Part shown: positions 53,156 through 62,284 of the stretch, in pieces
Numbering within the stretch: the first letter of the stretch is position 1
Layout: each line of letters begins with the position of its first letter
Assembly: GCF_900445235.1 (NCBI RefSeq)
Contig: NZ_UFSM01000001.1
Coordinates: 3,983,501-4,047,500 of the forward strand
Direction: 5' to 3'
Length of the DNA: 64,000 bases
Origin: Aminobacter aminovorans
GTDB lineage: Bacteria > Pseudomonadota > Alphaproteobacteria > Rhizobiales > Rhizobiaceae
The notes under the pieces: generated by a model
What the model was told of the DNA's origin: nothing
Databases searched by the model: none
The model's input: only the letters and a program-made list of their open reading frames with translations
Made by a program: the position numbers and the translations under genes

Positions 53156-54868
53156 ATGCATGCGTCGATGAGCGAGAAGCTGGCCAGCTACGGCCAGTGG
53201 ACCTATCGCGGTGCCTGGGCGCTGGAAATCGCCGCGGCGACGATCGGCCTGGCTACCGGCCTTGCCCTTGGTCTGCAGGCGTTTTCCGCCAGCCAGACCG
53301 CAACCGCCATGGACCTGACGCTTGCCAGCGCGCCGTTTTTCATGGTCGCGATCGCCGAACTGACCAAGATCCCGATCGCCACCTTGCTGTTCAGCGCCTC
53401 CTGGCTGTGGAAGCCGGTGATCCTGGCGTTTCTGCTCGTGCTCGCCGCCATCACCTTCGAGACGGTGTTCATGGGGCTCGAGCGGGCAGCCACGCTGCGC
53501 CAGCTTCAGTATGAGGAGCTTGCCAACAGGATCGATCAGCTCAGGGCGGAAGCCAGCGAACTGGCCGCCGCCGACGAGCTCGCCCGGAAGACCGATCGTG
53601 TCGCCGACGCCAAGTCGGTGATGGACGAGACGGTGGCGCAGGCCGATCGCGAGCTTGCGGCGATCCAGGCCGAGATCGAGGACGTCAAGACCGAACTTCT
53701 GGCAACCACGGCACTGACGCCGGCGGCAGCAGCCGTTCGCGACCAGATCAACGAAAAGGAGCAGGCCAGGGCTGCCCTGCTCGCGCAACGGGACAGGGAG
53801 GCCAAGGAAGCCGGCGACGGTTTCGAACGCCAGCGCGACAGCTTCGACAAACGCATCGCCATGGCCCGCAGCGCCGGCGACACCGACTCGGCGCGCCGGC
53901 TGGAGGCGGAGGTCGCCAAGCTGGCCAATCCGCGGCCGCGCATCATCGCCAAGTTCGACCAGACGATCGAGCCGCTCGATGGCGATCTCAACCGCCTCAG
54001 GGCGGAGTTCGATCGTCTCCGCGCCTCCGGTCCTGCGATGACGGCAGCGCAGCGCAACAAGCTGACCGACCAGAAGGACGGGCTCGAACGTCTCTACGCC
54101 AGCACCGCGTCGGACTGGCAGGCGCGCAAGGATGACGCGCGCGAGCGCTGGGCCCATGCCCAGGAGGCGGAAGCAAACGAAGCCAGGACCGCGGCGGCCA
54201 ATCAGCTGCGGCAGGACGCCATCGCCACGCAGATCGTCGCCGATGAAAAGCAGCGTATCCCGATCGCCAGGACCGACCAGGTCCGGCGCATTGCCGGGCG
54301 CTGGTATGGCGTGAAGCCGGAAGAGGTCTCAGAAAGCCAGGCCGGCAGCGTGTCGGTCATCTGGTTCGGCTCGCTGGCGCTGATCGCCGCCCTTGCCGGG
54401 CCGATCACGGCGATGGTGGCGCTTGGCCTGCAGCGAATCGCGGCGCGCGCCGAACATCGGGTCGAAGGCAGGCTGTCGCGGCTCATCCGCACCCTGCTGC
54501 TCAAATGGCGCTGGCGCCGGACCCGCACAATCACCGTGCCGGTCGAGGTTCCCGTCGATCGCGAAGTCGAAAAGCGCGTCGAGGTGCCGGTCGAAAGGGT
54601 GGTCAAGGAGATCCTCTATGTTCCGCTTCTGACCGACGATCCCGACGCCCTGCGCAAGGCATTGGACGCGGACCTGCCGTCCGATGTCGCGGAACTGGTC
54701 AAGATCTCGGCCAGGAACCGGGTTGCGGCCAGGAACGGGGTTGCGGACACGGTCTCGGCAGAGAATGGGGCCTCGGCAACCGACGGGGTTACGGCAACCG
54801 ACGGCGTCTCGGCAACGGACGGTGTCTGGGCAAAGAATGGGCGGCGGCGGCGTGCAAGTTCGACATAA
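53156..54868 (+). CDS. Membrane protein with long coiled coil and C-terminal repeats
   Basis: A 570-residue protein starting MHASMSEKLASYGQWTYRGA. It has three membrane spans near residues 19-40, 55-75 and 85-106, followed by a ~230-residue coiled coil rich in Ala, Glu and Arg (LANRIDQLRAEASELAAADE and later). A further span lies near 400-425, then a basic region with VEVPVDREVEKRVEVPVERV. The C-terminal ~40 residues are short degenerate repeats (ATDGVTATDGVSATDGVW). GGGGGATCAGG is just before the ATG. Family not recognised; an envelope-spanning or scaffold role is a guess. Confidence 0.65.
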   Translation: MHASMSEKLASYGQWTYRGAWALEIAAATIGLATGLALGLQAFSASQTATAMDLTLASAPFFMVAIAELTKIPIATLLFSASWLWKPVILAFLLVLAAITFETVFMGLERAATLRQLQYEELANRIDQLRAEASELAAADELARKTDRVADAKSVMDETVAQADRELAAIQAEIEDVKTELLATTALTPAAAAVRDQINEKEQARAALLAQRDREAKEAGDGFERQRDSFDKRIAMARSAGDTDSARRLEAEVAKLANPRPRIIAKFDQTIEPLDGDLNRLRAEFDRLRASGPAMTAAQRNKLTDQKDGLERLYASTASDWQARKDDARERWAHAQEAEANEARTAAANQLRQDAIATQIVADEKQRIPIARTDQVRRIAGRWYGVKPEEVSESQAGSVSVIWFGSLALIAALAGPITAMVALGLQRIAARAEHRVEGRLSRLIRTLLLKWRWRRTRTITVPVEVPVDREVEKRVEVPVERVVKEILYVPLLTDDPDALRKALDADLPSDVAELVKISARNRVAARNGVADTVSAENGASATDGVTATDGVSATDGVWAKNGRRRRASST

Positions 54869-56066
54869 CACCCAGCTTCTGGAACAGGCGGTCAACCTGC
54901 TGGTCAAGCGTTCGGCCATCCCGACGCTCGAGGCGCAAGCCGCCGCTCAGGACAGGATCGCACGCGCCACCGGCTTCCGCCGGCTGGCGACGGGCGGCGC
55001 CATCGCCATCGCCGCGATCGGCATCGGCATCGGCGTGTCGCTGCTCTGGCCTGCCGCGACGCCTGTGGCCACCGACTTCGGTGCCCCGTCCCAGGCGGAA
55101 ACGGCACAGGCCGAGCTGCCCCCGGCCGACACGCCCAGACCAGCCGACCCCGCGCAGGAAATCCCGATCCCGACCGAGAGGCCCGCCCCGCCGGAAGCGT
55201 CAGCCCCGCCGGAGCTGCCTGCCCCGCCGGAGGCGCCCGGAGAGCCTGACGTCGCCACCGTCAACTACACCAAGTTTCTCAATGTCGACGTGCCGTTGTT
55301 GGGCGAGACCTGGAAACTGACGTCGGGCCATTATTTCAAGGACGAGAAAGACCAGAGCTGGGACAATGCCTGGTGTTACACGCGTAAGGTCGTCAACGGC
55401 ATCGACGTCAACATCGACCTTGCCGCCCGGCTGTCGCCGACCGCCCGGCCCCAGGCGCCGCTGTCGCCGGCTCCGACCCTTGCCTCCGCCGGCCTGGACG
55501 ACGCCCAGGCTGTCGCGCTCGCCAGCCATTGCCCCTGGCTGGACGAGGCAAAATTCGCCAGCGCCGACTTCCAGCCCAGCTTCGCAAAAAGCCGGGAAAT
55601 GGAGGCAGTGCAGGAGTTCGTGACCCGGGATGGCTGGGATGCGCTGGGCAACGACATGCTCAGTGTACCGATCAGGAACGTCTCCTTCGACCAGTGCCAG
55701 GCCCGCTGCAAGGACGACAGCAAGTGCCTCGCCGTGACCTACAACAAGAAATACCGCGCCTGTTTCCTCAAGTCGGACGCCTCGATCCTGGTCAGGAGCG
55801 ATGAAGCGATGATGGCCGCGCGCAAGGTCCTGGAACCCTCCATCACGTTTTCGACCCTGGTGTTTGCCAGCGACACGGTGGTCGTCGGCCAATCCTATGC
55901 CAGCGCTGTGGCGGATCATACCGGCTGTGTCCTGGCCTGCGCCAAGGAACAGGCCTGCGCCGGCTTCAACTTCGATTCCAAGAACAGGATGTGTTCGCTG
56001 ATGAGCAGCGCGGAGTCGTCATCGCCCTTTCGGGGGGTAAAATCAGGCCTGAAGGCCTCGAACTGA
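54837..56066 (+). CDS. Membrane-anchored PAN/Apple-domain protein
   Basis: A 409-residue protein starting MGGGGVQVRHNTQLLEQAVN. A membrane span (GGAIAIAAIGIGIGVSLLWP) lies at residues ~55-75, then a Pro/Ala-rich linker (PTERPAPPEASAPPELPAPP). The C-terminal ~170 residues hold two PAN-like domains with paired cysteines: FDQCQARCKDDSKCLAVTYN then FLKS, and GCVLACAKEQACAGFNFDSK then MCSL. PAN domains bind sugars or proteins. Its start overlaps the end of the coiled-coil gene by 32 nt; a GTG at 54852 is an alternative. Likely periplasmic face, same operon. Confidence 0.8.
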   Translation: MGGGGVQVRHNTQLLEQAVNLLVKRSAIPTLEAQAAAQDRIARATGFRRLATGGAIAIAAIGIGIGVSLLWPAATPVATDFGAPSQAETAQAELPPADTPRPADPAQEIPIPTERPAPPEASAPPELPAPPEAPGEPDVATVNYTKFLNVDVPLLGETWKLTSGHYFKDEKDQSWDNAWCYTRKVVNGIDVNIDLAARLSPTARPQAPLSPAPTLASAGLDDAQAVALASHCPWLDEAKFASADFQPSFAKSREMEAVQEFVTRDGWDALGNDMLSVPIRNVSFDQCQARCKDDSKCLAVTYNKKYRACFLKSDASILVRSDEAMMAARKVLEPSITFSTLVFASDTVVVGQSYASAVADHTGCVLACAKEQACAGFNFDSKNRMCSLMSSAESSSPFRGVKSGLKASN

Positions 56067-56147
56067 CGGCGCGGCCGTGACATTGCAGCCGTGCCCGGAC
56101 GTCTCAGAACGCCTGCTCATTCTTCCACCCGCGCCACATTCCTCACC

Positions 56148-57520
56148 CTCACGGCATGGATCCCAGGGTCGCCGCGTCGCTTCGCTCCTGCTCCGCCCTA
56201 GGATGACGAAGCGAGAGGCCGCTCGCGGCAACCGGCTCTAAGCCCGCGACGACGCCCCCGCCCGAAGACGCCCCCGCCCTTCGTCATCCTAGGGCAAAGC
56301 AGGAGCGAAGCTCCGTCGCGGCGACCCTGGAATCCATGCCGTGAAGGTGAGGAATGCCGAGAGGGCAGAAGAAAGATCACCTGTTTGCTCGCCTGAACAC
56401 AGTTGCCATGCCGTGCGGGTGAGGAGCGTGATGCAGGTGGAAGAAAGAGCAGGCCTGAACCGCCTGTGCGCTGCCGACAGGTCACGGCATGGATCCCAGG
56501 GTCTCCGCGTCGCTGCGCTCCTGCTCCGCCCTGGGATGACGAAGCGGAGAGGCCGCTCGCGGCAACCGGCTCTAAGCCCGCGAAGACGCCCCCGCCCGAA
56601 GACGCCCCCGCCCTTCGTCATCCTAGGGCGAAGCAGGAGCGCAGCTCCGTCGCGGCGACCCTGGGATGACGAAGCGGAGAGGCCGCTCGCGGCAACCGGC
56701 TCTAAGCCCGCGACGACGCCCCCGCCCTTCGTCATCCTAGGGCGAAGCAGGAGCGAAGCTCCGTCGCGGCGACCCTGGGATCCATGCCGTGAGGGTGAGG
56801 AATGTCGAGAGGGCAGAAGAAAGATCACCTGTTTGCTCGCTTGAACACAGTTGCCATGCCGTGCGGGTGAGGAATGTGAGGCGGGTGGAAGAACGTGCAG
56901 GGTTCTGAACCGTCTTTGCGCTGCCGACAGGTCACGGCATGGATCCCAGGGTCTCCGCGTCGCTGCGCTCCTGCTTCGCCCTGGGATGACGAAGCGGAGA
57001 GGCCGCTCGCGGCAACCGGCTCACCACCTAAGCCCGCGACCACGCCCCCGCCCGAAGACGCCCACGTCCTTCGTCATCCCAGGGTCTCCGCGTCGCTGCG
57101 CTCCTGCTCCGCCCTGGGATGACGAAGCGGAGAGGCCGCTCGCGGCAACCGGCTCTAAGCCCGCGACGACGCCCCCGCCCTTCGTCATCCTAGGGCGAAG
57201 CAGGAGCGCAGCTCCGTCGCGGCGACCCTGGGATCCATGCCGTGAAGGTGAGGAATGCGGAGAGGGCAGAAGAAAGATCACCTGTTTGCTCGCTTGAACA
57301 CAGTTGCAATGTTGTGCGGTTGAGGAGCGTGATGCCGGTAGAAGAAAGAGCAGGCCTGAACCGCCTGTGCGCTGCCGCAAGGTCACGGCATGGATCCCAG
57401 GGTCTCCGCGTCGCTGCGCTCCTGCTTCGCCCTGGGATGACGAAGCGGAGAGGCCGCTCGCGGCAACCGGCTCTAAGCCCGCGACGACGCCCCCACCCTT
57501 CGTCATCCAGCGATCCCGCT
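56148..57520. repeat. Mosaic hairpin repeat cluster (right copy, ~1.4 kb)
   Basis: Gene-free DNA built from repeats of the same modules seen at 14277-14860. One module reads CACGGCATGGATCCCAGGGT then TCCGCGTCGCTGCGCTCCTG and CCTGGGATGACGAAGCGGAG. A linker follows (AGGCCGCTCGCGGCAACCGG), then GACGACGCCCCCGCCCTTCG and an inverted copy ending CCATGCCGTGA. Around ten hairpin cores can be counted, for example near 56160, 56285, 56490, 56620, 56735, 56945, 57080, 57190 and 57395. Direct repeats a few hundred nt long (56480-56780 compared with 56930-57240 and 57380-57500) suggest recent amplification. Confidence 0.9.
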
Positions 57521-57529
57521 TGTTCTTTG

Positions 57530-57598
57530 AATCGAAGAACCGCTCCATCCCCTTGTTTTTACGCAATTCCTGGGAAAGGCGCTGCACGCTTTTCCTGC
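57530..57598. repeat. Rhizobial intergenic repeat (copy A)
   Basis: Read on the minus strand: GCAGGAAAAGCGTGCAGCGC, then TTTCCCAGGAATTGCGTAAA and AACAAGGGGATGGAGCGGTT. It aligns with the second copy at 60066-60155. Both end close to a gene 3' end. This kind of element is common between genes in Rhizobiales as I recall; its role is unknown. Confidence 0.6.
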
Positions 57599-57599
57599 T

Positions 57600-58748
57600 C
57601 TAGCCGAGCAGATTGTCGGCGACGCGGGCAAAGACGCGCGCGCCGATCGGGATCAGGTCGTCGGGAAAGTCATAATCGGGATTGTGCAGCGACGGGTGCG
57701 TGGTGCCGGCGCCGAGGAAGAACATGGCTGATCTGGCCGAGCGGCCGAACAGCCCGAAATCTTCCGATGCCCGCATCGGCAGCGCCTCTTCCGAGTGCCG
57801 GATGCCCTCCTCGTCCAGCGCCTGCCTGAGATGTTCGACCGCGTCCGCGGCATTGACGCTGGCGACGAAAATCTCGTGATAGCTGATGGCGTGGTCGAGG
57901 CCATGCACTGCTGCCGTCGTCGCCACCATCTGTTCGGCGGCCGCGCACAGGCTGGCCATGTTGTCGTCCTGCCGGGTCCTGAGGCACGCCCAGACCTCGG
58001 CATAGCCCGGCGCGATGCCGAACACCGCCTCGCCCATCGCCGCATGCGTGACGGTGACCATGCGAAAGCCATCGTCGGCGAAGGTCGCAACACCGAGGCC
58101 GGGAAATGCGGTGATCAGCTCGGCCACGGCGAGACGCGGCGAGGTGCCGGTCTCGGGCATGGAGGAGTGCGCGGTCTTGCCCTTCAGCCGCACCCGCATG
58201 CCGCGCGAGGCGCAGTTGACCGTGCCGGCCTTGAGGCGCACCTCGCCAAGCGGCACGCCGGGCAGATTGTGCAGCGAAAAGGCGAAGTCGGGCGCGATCT
58301 GCTGATAGCGCGGATCGGCGACGACGCCGGCCGCCCCGTCGCCGGTTTCTTCGGCCGGCTGGAACATCAGCACGACGCGGCCGCGTGCCGGGCGTTGCCG
58401 CCCGAAGCGTCGGCCGAGCCCGGCAACGATCGCCATGTGCCCGTCATGGCCGCACATATGCGACTTGCCAGGCACCAGCGAGGCATGGGCTACGCCCGAC
58501 AGCTCCTCGATCGGCAGTGCATCGAGCTCGCAGCGAAACAGCACCGTCGGCCCTGGTGCTGCACCGTCATAGACCAAAGCGACGCCATGCCCGCCGATCC
58601 CGGTCAGCACCTTGTCGGGCCCGCTGTCGCTGAGGAACGCCACCACGGCTGCTGCGGTGTCTTTTTCCTCATTGGAGATCTCGGGATGCCGATGCAGCTG
58701 CCTGCGCCAGGCCGTCAGTTCGACAAGGTCGTGATTGGTCAGGGTCAA
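57600..58748 (-). CDS. M20-family amidohydrolase (hippurate/IAA-amide hydrolase-like)
   Basis: A 382-residue peptidase-family enzyme (TTG start) beginning MTLTNHDLVELTAWRRQLHR. The family motif RQLHRHPEISNEEKDTA opens the protein; the metal-binding CGHDGH lies at about residues 99-104 and the catalytic Glu pair AEE at about 132-134; the C-terminal GAGTTHPSLHNPDYDFPDDL completes the metal site. GGGAGAAG 6 nt before the TTG favours that start over a GTG at 58790. The lid domain covers residues ~185-290. Such enzymes cleave N-acyl amino acids; the substrate cannot be told. Confidence 0.9.
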   Translation of the reverse strand: MTLTNHDLVELTAWRRQLHRHPEISNEEKDTAAAVVAFLSDSGPDKVLTGIGGHGVALVYDGAAPGPTVLFRCELDALPIEELSGVAHASLVPGKSHMCGHDGHMAIVAGLGRRFGRQRPARGRVVLMFQPAEETGDGAAGVVADPRYQQIAPDFAFSLHNLPGVPLGEVRLKAGTVNCASRGMRVRLKGKTAHSSMPETGTSPRLAVAELITAFPGLGVATFADDGFRMVTVTHAAMGEAVFGIAPGYAEVWACLRTRQDDNMASLCAAAEQMVATTAAVHGLDHAISYHEIFVASVNAADAVEHLRQALDEEGIRHSEEALPMRASEDFGLFGRSARSAMFFLGAGTTHPSLHNPDYDFPDDLIPIGARVFARVADNLLG

Positions 58749-58896
58749 TTCGAACTTCTCCCGCTGCTGGTCATGACGGCCTTTCGGCACACGAAACTGC
58801 GACCGCCATGCTCCCCGCCACGACCATAGCCGCTTCGGTTCGATCCCGCATGGTGGCGCAGCGGTTGCAACGCCTGTGCCAGCGCGAGGATGGCCG

Positions 58897-58948
58897 CGCT
58901 TGGCTCAAGCCGATTGGAGAGATGGGCCTTGTCGGCTTGAGCCAAGCG
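58897..58948. repeat. Perfect 17-bp inverted repeat
   Basis: CGCTTGGCTCAAGCCGA at 58897-58913 is matched exactly by its reverse complement at 58932-58948, with an 18-nt loop. It lies ~150 nt upstream of the M20 gene in the 458-nt divergent gap. No T-run follows on either strand, so it is not a typical terminator. It may be an operator, an RNA hairpin in the M20 leader, or a small repeat. Confidence 0.85.
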
Positions 58949-59077
58949 GCACGTTCAGAATGGCGGCCCACATGGCGTATCGGCACATCATGACGCCTGC
59001 CTGGAAAGCGAAAACAAGGCTGCGGCCAGGGGACGAACACTCTGCCTGCCTGCGTCCCCGTGTGGTCGCAACGCGCC

Positions 59078-59122
59078 GCCCGCTATCCGCCTGCCCGCCA
59101 TCCGCCTGCCCGCTATCCGCTT
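59078..59122. repeat. Tandem repeat, 3 x 15 nt
   Basis: Unit GCCCGCTATCCGCCT occurs three times with single-base changes (Cgccat in the second, cgctt in the third). It lies in the gap between the M20 gene and the DUF1194 gene. Confidence 0.8.
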
Positions 59123-59206
59123 GCAGCTAGCTCCTTCGGTCACCTGTCAGGCGCCAAGGATGTGGCGTAGCATCCGACCTGGTCACCCGAGGGATTGGGG
59201 GGCAAG

Positions 59207-60001
59207 ATGGGCGTTGACGGGTTTCGACCGGCGGGCGTCGTTGCGGTTCCAGTTGCGGCCGCGAACGCCCTGGGCCGGTCAGTGGCGATACTCGCAGGCA
59301 TGACGCTGGCCTGGGCTCCGCCGGCACATGCCACCGATGTGGACACAGCGATCGTGTTCGCAGTCGATGTCTCGGCATCCATCGATCCGAGCACGGCCGT
59401 CCTGCAGCGCGACGGCCATGCCGCAGCGATCTCCTCACCCGAGGTTGTCGCGACCATTGCCCGCAGCCGCAGCGGCTGCATCGCCATCACCTATGTCGAA
59501 TGGTCGAGCCAGGGACAAATGCGCCTGGTGGTGCCGTGGACAAGCGTCTGCGGCGGCGCGGACGCGCAAGCTGTCGCATCCGGCATCCGCAACGAGGGCG
59601 ACAGGGGTTATGGATGTCATACCTACTGTGCGACATCCATTTCGTTCGCAATCGATCTGGGCGTTCTGCTGCTTGAGAGCTACCCTGGGCATGCCGCCCG
59701 CAAGATCATCGACATCTCGGCCAATGGCACCAACAACGATGGCGTGCCGGTTGAAGAAAGCCGGCTGCGGGCGATCGCCAATGGCTGCACGATCAACGCA
59801 ATCGCTCTGCCGGAAGTGATACGCGGCATTCCACGCGATCTCACCCGGTATTTCGCCGACAGTGTGATTGGCGGTCCAAACGCCTTCGTCATGCCGCTGT
59901 CCACCGCGCGCGACTATGCGTTGGCGCTCAGGTGGAAGATGGTGAGAGAAATAAGCCAGTCGATCAGTTCGCCCGGCGACACCATGCTCGCCCACCGGTA
60001 G
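59207..60001 (+). CDS. DUF1194 family (VWA-like) secreted protein
   Basis: A 264-residue protein starting MGVDGFRPAGVVAVPVAAAN. A signal peptide ends near WAPPAHA. The mature part has the DUF1194/VWA layout: a MIDAS-like AIVFAVDVSASIDPSTAVLQ (DxSxS), CIAITYVEWSSQGQMRLVVP, and ARKIIDISANGTNNDGVPVE, then FVMPLSTARDYALALRWKMV. Such proteins are common in rhizobia and probably bind a ligand via the metal site; function unknown. GGGGGG about 6 nt before the ATG supports it over a TTG at 59195. Confidence 0.9.
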   Translation: MGVDGFRPAGVVAVPVAAANALGRSVAILAGMTLAWAPPAHATDVDTAIVFAVDVSASIDPSTAVLQRDGHAAAISSPEVVATIARSRSGCIAITYVEWSSQGQMRLVVPWTSVCGGADAQAVASGIRNEGDRGYGCHTYCATSISFAIDLGVLLLESYPGHAARKIIDISANGTNNDGVPVEESRLRAIANGCTINAIALPEVIRGIPRDLTRYFADSVIGGPNAFVMPLSTARDYALALRWKMVREISQSISSPGDTMLAHR

Positions 60002-60013
60002 TTGCCCCGAGCA

Positions 60014-60155
60014 ATTCCAGGACCGGCGCTATTCCAGGACCAGAGCTATTCCAGGACCGGCGCAATCCACGAAAAGCGTGTCGCGGTTTTCCGCAGTAAT
60101 TGCGCAAAACAAGAAGATGGAGAGTTTCCGCGATTCGAGGAATAGCGCTCCAGCA
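60014..60155. repeat. 3 x 17-nt tandem repeat followed by rhizobial intergenic repeat (copy B)
   Basis: Units ATTCCAGGACCGGCGCT (60014), ATTCCAGGACCAGAGCT (60031) and ATTCCAGGACCGGCGCA (60048) are followed by CCACGAAAAGCGTGTCGCGG, then TTTTCCGCAGTAATTGCGCA and AAACAAGAAGATGGAGAG, which aligns with copy A at 57530-57598. It sits in the 323-nt gap after DUF1194; no gene seen in the gap. Confidence 0.7.
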
Positions 60156-60324
60156 GCACGGCCAGGGTCGGCCCAGCCATTGCCCGGGCCGATCGCTTGC
60201 TTCGCATCACGGTCCGTAGCTGGCGCGGCCGACATGGCCGGCTGCGTCGACCGACTCTTTCGGTGACGTCGAACCCGGCTCACGCCGCTCCGCAGAGGCG
60301 GGCCAGGCGTTGCAGACGGCTTGG

Positions 60325-61299
60325 TCAGGCAAGCGGATCGTGCGTGGGCACGGCAGATGGGTCCGGCTTGGCGTTTTCGCGCAGCGTCCTGGCCAGGGCC
60401 TTGGCTTTGTCGAACTCGGCGCGACGGCGCGCAATCTCCTCGGCGGAGATGCGGTCCACATTCTGATAGTCGAGCTTCCAGTCGGGGCTTGCGCCCCACA
60501 CCAGCGGCGATTGCACGGTCGTGCGGGCAGCGGGCGCGCGCTCGAGCACGTCAAGGGCAAGCTGCAGCGTTGCGGCTTGAGAAGCCGGATCATTGGGCCG
60601 CCCCGCGGCATTGCCAAGCGGAAAATCCGAAAACACAAAACGCGGCACGCCGACGAACTCGACGATATCCTTGGCGCAGCCCATCACGACGGTGGCGATG
60701 CCGTTGCTTTCCAGCGCGCGGGCGGCAAGGCTGACGCTCTGGTGGCACACGGGGCAATTGGCGACCAGGATGGCCGCGTCGACGGCATCGCTGCGGCAGC
60801 GCGTTACGATTTCCGCACAGTCGACTTCAAGTGTCGTGCGATGGCTGCGATTGGTTGGAAGCCCGTGAAAACGCGGCGCCACTGGCCCGGTACGGCCGCG
60901 CTCCGCCGCGCGACGCATTTCCGGCAACGGAAAGTAAGTGCCGGAATCCTCCGCCGTGGTGTGCTTGCGGTCAATGGCGACGTGCGAAATGCGCAGATCG
61001 TGGTCCTGGGAGCTATCGCCGGAATAGACGGTGTAGAACTTCGCCGCAGCGTTGTAGGCTGCGCCGGGTCCCTGGTCTCCCTTGCCGGGCTGATAGGGCG
61101 CTGCCGTGGTGACGATGGTCACGCGACAGTGCTTCAGCGGCTTTTGCAGCGGTTGAAACGGCACGGCGGCATAGTGTGCCCACCGGTATGGCTCGCCATA
61201 GCCAAGCGCCAGATAATAATCGCGGATTCGTTGCATGTAAGGGATCGGCGCATCATCGGCAGACGCGAAACCGAACCTGTCGTCATGCGCGCTCGTCAT
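60325..61299 (-). CDS. GrdB-like (glycine/sarcosine/betaine reductase B) protein with Cys
   Basis: A 324-residue protein starting MTSAHDDRFGFASADDAPIP. The key region is VANCPVCHQSVSLAARALES (Cys182 and Cys185), followed by GIATVVMGCAKDIVEFVGVP and FSDFPLGNAAGRPND. That last part matches the 'RFP.GNP.G' region of the GRDB family. In anaerobes the family carries selenocysteine; here cysteines are used. A non-standard role in an aerobic rhizobium is likely, perhaps a thiol-dependent reductase. No GrdA/GrdC-like partner is seen next to it. The ATG at 61299 has only a weak ribosome-binding site. Confidence 0.7.
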   Translation of the reverse strand: MTSAHDDRFGFASADDAPIPYMQRIRDYYLALGYGEPYRWAHYAAVPFQPLQKPLKHCRVTIVTTAAPYQPGKGDQGPGAAYNAAAKFYTVYSGDSSQDHDLRISHVAIDRKHTTAEDSGTYFPLPEMRRAAERGRTGPVAPRFHGLPTNRSHRTTLEVDCAEIVTRCRSDAVDAAILVANCPVCHQSVSLAARALESNGIATVVMGCAKDIVEFVGVPRFVFSDFPLGNAAGRPNDPASQAATLQLALDVLERAPAARTTVQSPLVWGASPDWKLDYQNVDRISAEEIARRRAEFDKAKALARTLRENAKPDPSAVPTHDPLA

Positions 61300-61754
61300 C
61301 GCTGCAAGATCGCTCCTCGAACGACTATGCCCTATTGATATCAGGAGCGGACGTTGGCGCTAATGAAATCTGCGAACCGCAGCCCGTCGCGCCGGTCCGG
61401 TCGTTCGGGCGGGGCCGCCGAACGGCCTGCAATGGGCCGGGTCGCGCCGAGGCCGCCATGGTGCCCCAAGCCGCGTTGCCGATTGTCCGGGATGGCAAGG
61501 CAGCCGGTCGCACCCGCCCCCGACTGGCGCGCCCCGCATCGCCGCACCATCTGCATCCCCCACATCGCGGCGATGTCGGCGCGCTCGGCCGCGCCCCGCG
61601 GCCGGCCCACCGAGCCGCCGGCAGCGTCGCGATTTCAGCCACGAAACCCTGCACCTCTCACCGGCCGACGCACCGCCGGCGTGCCCCCGTCAAGGAACCA
61701 TCCGCCCGAAATCCGGTTGACCAGCATGTCATGTCGACTTTTCAGGAGGTTCCA
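61300..61754. other. Gap of ~455 nt with no supported gene
   Basis: Between the GrdB-like gene and the Tat-signal protein. Several open frames exist on both strands, but all are Arg/Pro/Ala-rich and look like GC-driven shadows. AGGAGGT at its right end is the ribosome-binding site of the next gene. Confidence 0.5.
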
Positions 61755-62066
61755 ATGGACCGTCGATCGTTCTTGACCGGCATGCTCGCCGTGGCCGGCG
61801 TCGCCGCCGCAACCAGCTTCGCCCAGCCGATCCAGGCCTTGCCGCTGCGCTCCACGCCGCGCGGCGGCATCCTTGACGAGCTCGATGCTCAGCCCGAGCG
61901 CGAGGAAAACCGTGAGCAAGCGACACCCGTCAACCACCGCCGCTGGCACCGCCGGCCGCGCCGGCGCCGCGTCTGGCGCCGCTTCTGCCGCCACCACTGG
62001 TACCGCGGCCGCCGCGTGACGCGCTGCTACAGGCGGCGTGTCTGGGTCTGGTATCGCCACTGGTAG
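61755..62066 (+). CDS. Small Tat-signal protein with Arg/His/Trp-rich C-terminus
   Basis: A 103-residue protein starting MDRRSFLTGMLAVAGVAAAT. The twin-arginine-type signal (DRRSFLTG) is followed by a hydrophobic core and cleavage near QALP. The last ~45 residues are extremely rich in Arg, His, Trp and Tyr (RRWHRRPRRRRVWRRFCRHH, then WYRGRRVTRCYRRRVWVWYR). Similar rhizobial proteins are sometimes annotated as protamine-like. An exact AGGAGGT lies 4 nt before the ATG, so it is well translated. DNA-, heme- or metal-binding is possible; unknown. Confidence 0.75.
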   Translation: MDRRSFLTGMLAVAGVAAATSFAQPIQALPLRSTPRGGILDELDAQPEREENREQATPVNHRRWHRRPRRRRVWRRFCRHHWYRGRRVTRCYRRRVWVWYRHW

Positions 62067-62284
62067 CTGACGGCGTCGGGCCCGCCCCTGTCCAGGGGCG
62101 GGCCGCGCCTTGCAACCATGCTGAATGGAAAGATCGGGGCCGGCGAGCCGAGCGCCGGTCGCTGAGGCCGGCGGCGCGCTGAGCGACGGCAACAGCCGGC
62201 GCGCGCGGCCGACCGGATCCGGCGCGCCTTTCCGGACCGGACCGGCCGGCGGCTGCGCCGCCTGCGGAACGGTCATGTTCCAGC

